NCBI RefSeq assembly: GCF_963169125.1
Contig: NC_084797.1
Span: 94,583,868-94,647,867, forward strand
Length of the DNA stretch: 64,000 nucleotides
Source: Humulus lupulus
Taxonomy: Eukaryota; Streptophyta; Magnoliopsida; Rosales; Cannabaceae
Reading direction: 5' to 3'
The position numbers and the translations under genes were made by a program. The notes beneath the pieces were generated by a model that was not told the origin of the DNA, did no database searches, and saw only the letters and a program-made list of their open reading frames with translations. This document shows, piece after piece, positions 56,111-64,000 of this stretch (its first letter is position 1; every line of letters starts with the position of its first letter).

Positions 56111-57662
56111 ATGATTGTCAAGATTCAATTGTTAAAAAGAAGAAGAAGACCAAAGAACGATTTCGAACAGTTCGACGTCGTATGAAAAGATTATTATGTG
56201 GCAAGTTTGAAGGTTTCGATGACATTGGGGATAATTTCAATATTCTCAATAGTGGAAGGGAATTCTCCTCGTATGACACGATGGCTCTCAAGGATGCAAG
56301 GGGTGGACTTGAACCCCCACCACCACCTCCGCCATACTGATGTGGCGTCAGGTAAGTTCTCTTCCTTTGTTCTTTTCTTTATCACATTGGGGACAATGTG
56401 CATCTTAAGTTTGGGGGGGGGGGGGGGAGCTTATTTGGTTTTATTTGTATTTTTTGCTTTGTTCAGTTTAGCTTTTAGTCTCTTGTGTTATTTTCTGTGG
56501 TTGTTTAGTGTAACTGTTAAGCCATCATTATTGTCTGTTGTTGCTTTGTCTTTGCCCGTGAAAAGGAAATTGAATTCAACTGTGTGCTTGGTTCAATTGT
56601 TTTAGAGTTTAATTTAAAGGTTTTGTGGGAAATTTTTAATATGTTTTGAAAATGCAACATTTTGGATTTTATTATATATGTTTGACTAGGGTTGGTGGTA
56701 TGACAATTTGAATTTGATAGAACTTGCATTATTTGGCCTTTGAGGCGAAATCCTTGATGACATGCGTTTTGAAAAGTAATTTAGGAAGTTTTATTGGATC
56801 GATTGTGCTTTTCAAGCCAACCTTGATTTATTTTTCCCTAGATACCATCTTTGAGCCTAAAAGTCTACCTTTTATTGTTAAACACCTGTTTTGAGTTTAA
56901 CCGAATACTTTATTATTTTTCAGTTCCTAGATTTGTACCATGAGCTTATAAAATATAAAAGGGGATTGATTTATAATGGGTGTTACTCTTGTGTATTGGT
57001 GTTGGTAATAGAAAAAAAAAATCAAGAAAAGATTGAGAAAGAAAAAAAAAAGAAAAAAAAAGAGATTTGAGAGAAACTACTTTTCTTTTGATGTTCCCAT
57101 TAAAATGCATAAGTTTGGGAGAAATGTAGTATATAAAAAAAAAAATTAGTGTTTAACTTTCTCAATCTTTGGAAATAAAGAGGATCTTTGGGTTGTGTTA
57201 AATTGTGTTGTGAATATCAAGATTGGGTGTAAAGTTTATATGCTTATGGTAATGTTGATCCTAAATGACAATTTCATCTACCTTTGCCTAAGCCTAACGC
57301 TATAACCCGTGAAAGTCCTTTTGATTTCAAAACACGTGTTATTGACATTAGTGGAGAAGGTTAAGTAATGCAGGCATATTGGAAAATTGGTTTGTGGAAT
57401 TGTCTGGAATGAGTTGAGCATATATGATAGAGTCCAAGTGTTGTAGTCATTTTCGTGATATATTATTGATTTCCCTAATTGAACTTTACAAATTGGACTT
57501 TAAGGAAATTGAGATGAAATTCTGGTCATTAATATTGCAATTGAGATTTCATGAGTTTTGGCAAAGCAGTGTAGATGGTAATGATGGTTTAGCGTGTTCA
57601 TGTTGTGTTTGTTTCTTTTTGTTAGTTTAACTTGGTCTTTACTCGAGGGCAAGTAAAGGTTA
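56111..57662 (+). other. 3' region of element D after the pol deletion
   Basis: A lysine/arginine-rich frame (to 56340, ending in a proline run) has no recognised domain and may be the scar of the deletion. After it come the Athila-typical ATTGGGGACAATGTGCATCT with TTAAGTTTGGGGG, a 15-G run at 56413-56427, A-rich tracts near 57010-57065, and non-coding sequence to the tract. The frame at 57424-57630 is not convincing. Confidence 0.7.
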
Positions 57663-57676
57663 AGTTTGGGGGAGTT
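57663..57676 (+). other. Polypurine tract of element D
   Basis: AGTTTGGGGGAGTT directly before the 3' LTR start TGTTAAGTC. Confidence 0.8.
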
Positions 57677-59077
57677 TGTTAAGTCTAGTTTTTGTCATGT
57701 TTAGGTGATGTTTTAAGTAATCTTTTATTTCGTTTTTCTTTCATTTAGTGCGGGTTTATGCTTTGTTTGTTTGTCTTTGTGAATATCAGGAAGAATTGAG
57801 CACTTGGAGGAAAATGTCAAAGAAAGGGAAGAAATAACCAAGTTTCTGAACATATTTTGAGAAAGAATGGATCTCAGCATAATTTGGAAGTGTTGGTAAA
57901 TTTTTTGGGATGAAAACTTGAAAAATTGAGAAATCCCTTAAGAGCCACGGCATGAGCAAAGTAGAGCCGCGGCTAGGTGGTGAAATAGAACCACTGTTTT
58001 GAAGGAGATCCACAGGCCGCGGCATGGCTAGAGAAGGCCGCGGCATAGATGGGCATCAACCCAGAATTCGTCGACACGGGCCGCGGCATGGCTGACTAAT
58101 GCCGCGGCATGGAGAGAACCTTTCGCCCAGGAATTTAGACACGGGCCGCGACATGGTGTATGTAGATCCGCGGCCCGCCTCTCTTAAAAATTGAATCCTA
58201 GGTTTTTATAAGGCGAAAAAAGAGAGAAGAAACGATGGATGGACTGGGGGAGAAGTTCTTGCTTGAAGGCTGAAGGCTTGGAGTATTTTTATCTACATGT
58301 TTTTTTTCTACTTTCTGATGTTATCTTTAATTTTTGTTGTGATTAGCATTATGATTATGAACTAATTTTCTGTTTAGGATGTTTAATTAAATCAATTGAA
58401 TCCCTATTATGAACTAATGCAATTTAAATTCTCTTCTTCTTCAATCTTCTTCAATTCCATATAACCTGTTCTTATAGACTGATTATTGATTGGCCATCTT
58501 TAGTCATATATATATGTTTTTAAGTCCAAATCTGAGAAGTGAGATTTAAATCTGCTGTGGTTATATTGGACATAATTCTAATTTGGAACGAAAGTATCTG
58601 AATTAATTGTGTAATTGTTTATTAAGTTGTCAAGATTAATGCTACCTTTGTGGTTCAATTTACCATAGTAATATAGGAAATTGTCACCTAGGTTGAGTTT
58701 ATAATTCATAGTATGATTATAGGCTGCTGTATCAACTTGTTAATTGAATTAGGCAAAAAGAAGAAGAATTCATATTTGCATTAGGGAATAATAGGGAGGA
58801 TAGTTGATGAGATTAAATATCCTAATTGTTTCTATAGTTGTTAAATCAAAAGTTTTGCTATTAGTTGTTATTCCATTTAATTTTCAATTGTTGTTTCTGA
58901 ACGTTTTAGTTTCTTTTGCTGTGTCTACAAAAATCAAGAATTTTAATTAATCAATTAGAATTGAAAAGATTGATTAATTGGTAATTGATAAATCAGTCCT
59001 TGAGGACGATACTTGGTTTTTACCATTTTATTACAAATTGCGACTGCGTGCACTTGCATAGCAAAAATATCGCAACA
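57677..59077 (+). repeat. 3' LTR of element D
   Basis: About 1.4 kb, nearly identical to 52289-53687. Differences cluster in the CCGCGGC-rich block (about 57945-58185), where this copy usually has the intact CCGCGG and the 5' copy a CA or TG variant. Confidence 0.95.
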
Positions 59078-59082
59078 GATGG

Positions 59083-60039
59083 CTATTATGAATATGTTGT
59101 GACTAGGTTTCTAATGAGGCTCGGGATACAGGACTGTGCTCGGGATTTCGGTATTCAGGAAGCTTGGGACACAGGTAAGAAAACTGTTGTGCCTATAGAG
59201 CAGGGCGTGGCCCTATTGTTTGTATTGCAGGGCATGGCCATATGTGATTGAATTGGAGGGCGTAGCCCTATTGTTTATGTTTAGTATATGTTTAAATATT
59301 TGTTGATATTATGCTCTGTGGTGCATATTTGTGAATGAACGACGAAGGCATGGAGTGGTGAAGGCCGAGAACGACAGAAAGCCAAGTTTGGCAAGGGGTC
59401 GGGAATGGCATTGAGCACGCGGAGTGCAAAGCCGAGTACAGGAAGAGGCCAAGAATGACATTGGGCACGCAGAGTGCAAGCCGTTAGGGCCGTTATGTGC
59501 TGGAGTCATCCTCTCGATCAAGATCACGAACCCAGGGCATGGTAAAGCGCCTGCGATGGCATGGCCGCTATGTGTTTAGCCTGTTGGTTGCTTTGTTATA
59601 TGTTGTTGATAAATATGCATATGTTATTTGTTTTGTGTTGAGTTTTCTTTCTAGGCTTTGGGTCACGGATGCTCTATGGTGCAGGTAAGGGCAAAGGAAA
59701 CGTCGACCAACCATGAGTACGGAGAGCGTGGAGTGATGGGTACATGTTCGGCCTTCCTAGTTGCCATGGCTAGGGTTATTTTGGGAAAATGAAATGTACT
59801 ATAATAGTTGTTTTTTCGCCTAAGTCGCCCATGTGTACATTTTGATCTGTGATATATTTTCTAAACAAAATTTTGGGATCCCAACTGTAAAACTTTCTGA
59901 AATTTCAATGAATAAAATTAATGACGTTTAACGGGTTTTATCTCAGTTTAGTATCACTTTAACCTAAAACCTTGATTAGTGAGTTAATGGCACGTTTTAA
60001 ACTCACTTAGTAACGACTCTAAGGAAGTAGGGCGTTACA
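59083..60039 (+). repeat. 3' LTR of element C, right part
   Basis: Resumes with CTATTATGAATATGTTGTGA, includes the donor-like CACAGGTAAG at 59172 and GCAGGTAAGG at 59682, and ends GTAGGGCGTTACA before the TTAGC copy at 60040-60044. Confidence 0.9.
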
Positions 60040-60044
60040 TTAGC

Positions 60045-60810
60045 TCTCAAGCTCTTCGCTTCATCTTTGTTATCAGGCACTATTGCTTCCACAACATAGT
60101 GTGTAATAGGATCCATACAACACTCGCTATTTTGTGCTACTTCAAAACACGCTTGACAACCATTGGGCTCTATCGTACTAAGCGTGATTGATGATTTATG
60201 CGTGCACCTTTCCTGATATAGCCTTTTTAGCTAACTCATCTGCTATACAATTCATCTCTCGCGGCACCTGGGTGAGCTCAAATTGCTAGAATTTAGCTTG
60301 TAAGTTTTTCAAGATGCTCAGATATGTCTTCATTCTTTTTTCTTTCATGTCGAAATTACAATTAACTTGCTCGATTACCAATTTAGAATCAGCTCTGATA
60401 CATAGTCATTTTATGCCTAAACGACATGCCATCTCCAACCCGTATATTAAAGCCTCATATTCTGCCCCATTATTGGTAACTTTTTATTGTAATTGCAGGG
60501 CTTCTTCAATCCTCAACTCTAATGGTGCTTCCAACACGATACCTATGCCAACCAAATTTGAATTCACTGAGCTATCTGTACTCATCACCTATATCCAGTC
60601 TTCCTCTGTGAAATGGGCCTCTTGTTTGGGCTCATCTTGAAATGAATTGATTTCCACAAGGAAATCTGCCAAGACTTTTCCCTTCTTTTAGTTCTATGGG
60701 GGCGAATCGAACGTCATATGCAAAATGATGTATTGCCCAAACAATTCAGGCTTTGATAATATTTTCTTGAGCGGGAACTCAGTCAGCACAATAACAACAT
60801 AAGTTTCAAA
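60045..60810 (-). pseudogene. Second (archaeal-type) RNase H of element B
   Basis: The minus strand reads STDSSVNSNLVGIGIVLEAP, then NNGAEYEALIYGLEMACRLG, RADSKLVIEQVN and KNLQAKF with TQVPREMNCIADELAKKA. The acidic residues D, E, D and the late D are visible, and the domain confirms element B as a Tat element. Stops occur within it. Towards 60045 the integrase start is cut by element C. Confidence 0.8.
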
Positions 60811-61020
60811 TTACTGCCTCAACCACTTCTTTGCCGTCATAAGAGCTAGCATTAGATTTTCCAGCACACTGTAATGTGTTTCGACATACAACAACACTTT
60901 ACTCATGTAGAAAATTGGTTTTTGCTTACCCTCAACTTCTTTACACAACACTGAGCTTACATCCACTACTGGCATTGCGTAGTACATGTATAGCTCCTCT
61001 TCTTGCTTTGGGACGCTCAA
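60811..61020 (-). pseudogene. Ordinary RNase H of element B
   Basis: ELYMYYAMPVVDVSSVLCKE, KQKPIFYMSKVLLYVETHYS and ENLMLALMTAKKWLRQ match the gypsy RNase H start and middle. The first catalytic aspartate is not preserved at its usual place (LYMYYAMP). Confidence 0.8.
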
Positions 61021-61050
61021 AATTGGTGGAGAACTTAGATATCCCTTTAA

Positions 61051-61785
61051 TTATTTGAAAGATTTGGACTGCGCATCTCCCCATAGTGATCGCGAGTTCT
61101 TTTTGATGCACTTAAAGAAAGGTTCACAATGGTCTGACATTTGCGAGATAAAATGACCCAGTTCCATAATTTTCCCCATAATTTTCTGCACATCTCGCAT
61201 AGTACGAGGTTCAGTGTTCTGAAATAAGGTTGCTATTTGATTTGGGTTTGCTTCAATGCATCTTTTGCTCACAATATGACCCAGAAAATGGCTTGAATTA
61301 ACTCCAAACACGCATTTGGTTGGGTTCAATTTCATTCTAATTTTGTTGAGCACCCTGAAAAATTCATTTTAATGTTCTAAATGGTTGGTCTTTCTTTTGG
61401 ATTTAACCACCATATCATTTATATACACCTTCATTCTCTTGCCAAATTGTTTTGGAAAGATTTCTTTCATGAGTCGTTGGTATGTTGCTCAAGCATTTTT
61501 CAGTCCAAATGGCACTACCCCGTAACAATAAAGTCCACACTCATTTTTGAATGTTTTGTGGATTCTATCTTCTTCTGCCATCCAGATTTGGTTGTAACCA
61601 AAATAAGCATCTAAAAAGTGCATATGTTCATATCCAGTAGCTGCGTCCACCATTTGATCTATCCTTGGCAACGAAAAATTGTCCATCAGACATGATTTGT
61701 TAAAATTGGGGAAATCAATACAAACTTTTTTCTTCACGTTCTTTTTCAGCACAACAATAGAATTCGAGGTCCAAGAAGGATACAA
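61051..61785 (-). pseudogene. Reverse transcriptase of element B, active site mutated
   Basis: MYPSWTSNSIVVLKKNVKKK, NFSLPRIDQMVDAATGY, MHFLDAYFGYNQIWM and GVVPFGLKNA lead to the catalytic box, which reads YINDMVVKSK (near 61400-61430) instead of YVDDMVVKSK. Then come KLNPTKCVFGVNSSHFLGHI and MRDVQKIMGKIMELGHFISQ. A stop or frame change separates 61353 from 61489. It lacks the first active-site aspartate and is inactive. Confidence 0.85.
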
Positions 61786-62395
61786 ACATTACTTGATAGC
61801 CCCTATTTGCAATAATCGCTCAACTTCTTCATTTATCACCTGATTTATCTCTGGGAAAACTGTCTTTGTTTTGGCGACACTAGTGAAAAACGCTTATCAA
61901 TGTTCAACTGATGCGTCATAACTATTGGATCTATGCTAAGTCGTCCACGCAAATGTGGAAATATTATGTTTGAGGATGTCTACCAACAAGCAATTCTGCT
62001 CACTACTCATTCGGGCATTTACCAGCACAATTTTCTATGTATGCTCTTCTTCTAGTTGTACTTCTTCCAATTTGTTGACAGTTGACTGTGGTTCTGAGAA
62101 TTCTTCCTCATCCTCGTGTGCTTTTAAATAAGATGGTAACTTTCCCTTTGATTGTTATGCTTCCTCCTCTTTCCTCTCTTCCCCTATTCTACTTCATTCA
62201 TATCTTTTAACAACACATAACACTTCCTCCCACATGGAGACTGACAACACAATACTTGGTGTAGGTTTGAAACTACTCCTGGTATTCTGCGCCCCAAGGT
62301 CTGCCCATGATTGTGTTATAACCTGAATATTAGTCGATAACCACAAAATCCATCACCATGGTACGCTCTACGACAATCACCTTTAACTCAGTTTC

Positions 62396-62701
62396 TCATT
62401 TTGGTACTACCTTTGTACTATTGAAAAAGAGGATGGGAAACGTCGATGCTCTTAATCTTTTCTCTAGAATTCCCATGGCCTGGAAAGCATCATAAAAGAG
62501 AAGTTCTGTGCTACTTACCCCATCCAATAGTACTCGGCTCAACTGCACATTCTCTATGTGTAGCTTAATCACCAGTGCATCAACATGTGGGAGGCTCACA
62601 TTCTTTAAATCATCATCGGTGAAAGTGATGGGATGTGCTGGGAAATAACAGTCAGCTGGAGCAACATAATTTATTGTGCGGTGCAAATAACGCATTCTCA
62701 A
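62396..62701 (-). pseudogene. Protease region of element B
   Basis: YFPAHPITFTDDDLKNVSLP, DALVIKLHIENVQLSRVLLD and VSSTELLFYDAFQAMGI follow the Tat protease pattern. The usual DGGSS is DGVSS here. 61786-62395 holds the linker with only fragments. Confidence 0.75.
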
Positions 62702-64000
62702 ACTTCATCTTTGCTTATCTTTCTATCGAGGGCTCTGGATAACCAAATATAATTGGGATGTGTTTGAGCGGCTGCTTTGGTTGATTTTCAACTATTGCCT
62801 GCGGCTGGACGTTCTGCTCTGCTACTACTTGCACAAGTGACTTTGGCGAAGTTTTGTATTGTTGCACTACATTCTGTGCATTCTTAACATACTACAACAA
62901 CTCTCCTATCCTCAAGATTTGTTGTACTTGATTATACAATGATCTGTACTCAGCAAGAGTATGGCCTACATCTTTATGAAAAGGAAAATATTTCGGTTGA
63001 TATTTTCATGCTACTGGTGAAGTTATTTTGAATGAGTCTCTCCATATCAGCTTGTCTTATTGTTACTATCTTCCCTTGTGCATTTCGGTGTAAGAACATC
63101 ATATACCTTTTCAGGTATGCTCATGGATGCTCATTGACTCCTTGATGTATCGAATATAAATCGCCCATCATTTTTGGCGTCTCCATTTTTCCACCATATT
63201 GTTACACAAACAACTCTCCTAGCTCCACAAAGGTGTAAGAACATCATATACCGTTTCAGGTATGCTCATGGATGCCCATGATTGTGTTATGAACCATCTT
63301 AGCACTGGTTTGATCAAGGTGGTTGTAAAGGCCTCACATTCCATAGCTTCATATTCAGCCTCCATTGCCTTTTTTTTTTGCTAAAATTGCAAGATATGAT
63401 TTGATGGGTTTGAACTGCCATCAAAGTGAGCGAAATTCAGCATCATAAATCTTTCGACTTCGGTTCGCTAACAATCAAATCAGTGAATGGTGACTTAAAA
63501 ATGTATTTGATTGCTTCTTTAGCAATGTACATGGAGCTAAGAGCCCCTACATTATCCATTCTATCTAGTACTTCTTTCCTCATCTACTCCTTCCAATTTG
63601 AAGGCATTACTGGTGTTGACGACGACTAACGAGCTTGAGACTGTTTTTCAGCAATCATTGTTTCTACCCTCTTTGCATTATGGGTTCCACTTTGTTCTGT
63701 TTCCCTTTGCGATGAATTTCGTGCTCCTTCTTCATAGATCTCAGGTGTATTTTCTTCTAATTCCTGTTGTTTATGTTTATTTTCCAATTGAACCTCATCA
63801 TTGGGACTTGCCACAGTGGGGTCTTTTCTCGACCCTGACATACATCTTTCTTTTTTTGCATCATTGCCAACTCCGCCACTAATTTAGCTTGTTGAGTTGC
63901 CATTTCTTCTGTTAGTTTCTGATGTCATTCGTCCGCCTGTTGCCGTCATTTTTTCAGCCAGTGTTGAGCCTATCGAGCTAAGCAAAATTTGTCTACATAA
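62702..64000 (-). pseudogene. Gag remnant of element B, continuing beyond the window
   Basis: Fragments such as EVLDRMDNVGALSSMYIAKE, PFTD, YDAEFRSL and FVELGELFVQQYGGK-like text (Tat gag order) occur with many stops. A 44-bp direct repeat at 63087-63130 and 63232-63275 (one mismatch) shows a small internal duplication. The start and 5' LTR lie to the right of the window. Confidence 0.6.
63087..63275 (+). repeat. 44-bp direct repeat in gag of element B
   Basis: GGTGTAAGAACATCATATAC and the following 24 bases occur at 63087 and again at 63232, 145 bp apart, with one T/G difference. Confidence 0.85.

Larger units (their letters stand above)
52289..59077 (+). mobile_element. Element D: Athila derivative lacking reverse transcriptase, RNase H and integrase
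   Basis: LTRs 52289-53687 and 57677-59077 (about 1.4 kb), the Athila-type primer site, gag and protease frames, a non-coding 3' region and a polypurine tract. Flanks GATTG (52284-52288) and GATGG (59078-59082) match at four of five bases, and the uninterrupted 5' LTR of C has GATGG there. After the protease the sequence goes straight to an unrelated lysine-rich frame and the 3' non-coding zone, so the enzymatic part of pol is missing. Roughly 30 LTR substitutions by eye suggest about 2% divergence. Confidence 0.92.
43885..60039 (+). mobile_element. Element C: Tekay/Del-type chromovirus with nested Athila derivative D
   Basis: LTRs 43885-46170 and 51069-60039 (the latter split by D), a Met-type primer site with two changes, gag, protease, reverse transcriptase, RNase H, integrase, a chromodomain-like tail and a polypurine tract. 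The target duplication TTAGC at 43880-43884 and 60040-60044 is perfect. The RT text and the VLWRNNKVEEATWELE tail are diagnostic of Tekay. At least a dozen stops and two or more frameshifts make it inactive. It inserted into the integrase of element B. Confidence 0.93.

Noticed and set aside
59497..59688. Plus-strand frame in the right part of the C 3' LTR
   Set aside because: It lies in LTR text that is non-coding in the other copies, and its frame is not conserved there.
1..64000. CRISPR arrays, operons, bacterial promoters, tRNA or rRNA genes
   Set aside because: No regularly spaced repeats, no cloverleaf or rRNA landmarks seen; all content is that of a plant nuclear genome. The TGGTATCAGAGC text is a retroelement primer site, not a tRNA gene.

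Overview
This is plant nuclear DNA, almost entirely transposable elements. The evidence is plant-only Ty3/gypsy lineages (Tat with a second RNase H, Athila with a TGGCGCCGTTGCCGGGGA primer site, a Tekay/Del-type chromovirus), a Ty1/copia remnant, Mutator, Tourist and CACTA-type DNA elements, and plant-style introns. A eudicot is likely; a Cannabaceae-like genome (hop or hemp) is only a guess from LTR style. I see no prokaryotic feature, CRISPR array or tRNA gene, and no clearly intact host gene.

Layout. 1-625: 3' end of a copia element and its LTR. 763-11176 (minus): a three-exon host gene remnant with a universal-stress-protein-like domain. Its splice junctions still join in frame, and exons 2 and 3 are separated by a 9.8-kb intron full of transposon debris (Mutator MITE with 9-bp target duplication, Tourist MITE, other MITEs, a CACTA end, LTR-like pieces). 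12306-13911: an 800-bp tandem duplication carrying a DUF4283-like fragment. 13890-14093 continues at 39804: CACTA-like subterminal palindromes split by the next insertion.

14094-39798: element A, a Tat gypsy element on the minus strand (gag, protease, reverse transcriptase, two RNase H domains, integrase) that also carries a plus-strand, intron-containing antisense gene (gypsy-type transposon domain). It was hit by solo LTR H (31645-32250, target duplication CTTTG) and by solo LTR E (16564-30202, GGGGA). E was itself hit by element F (17089-26106, AAGAT), a large non-coding LTR element, and by solo LTR G (26746-29036, GCGAA). LTR divergence, counted by eye, agrees with this order: about 4-5% for A and about 1% for F.

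39804-42022: AT-rich sequence without a recognised gene. 42023-64000: a second minus-strand Tat element (B), running off the right edge, split inside its integrase gene by chromovirus C (43885-60039, TTAGC). The 3' LTR of C is split by Athila derivative D (52289-59077, GATTG/GATGG), which keeps gag and protease but has lost reverse transcriptase, RNase H and integrase.

None of the polyproteins is intact. F and D would depend on enzymes supplied by other copies. The most unusual signals are the two nested stacks with target duplications, the antisense gene of A, the host gene with the transposon-filled intron, three splice-donor-like sites kept in diverged Tekay-type LTRs, and CCGCGGC-rich blocks in LTRs of two gypsy lineages.
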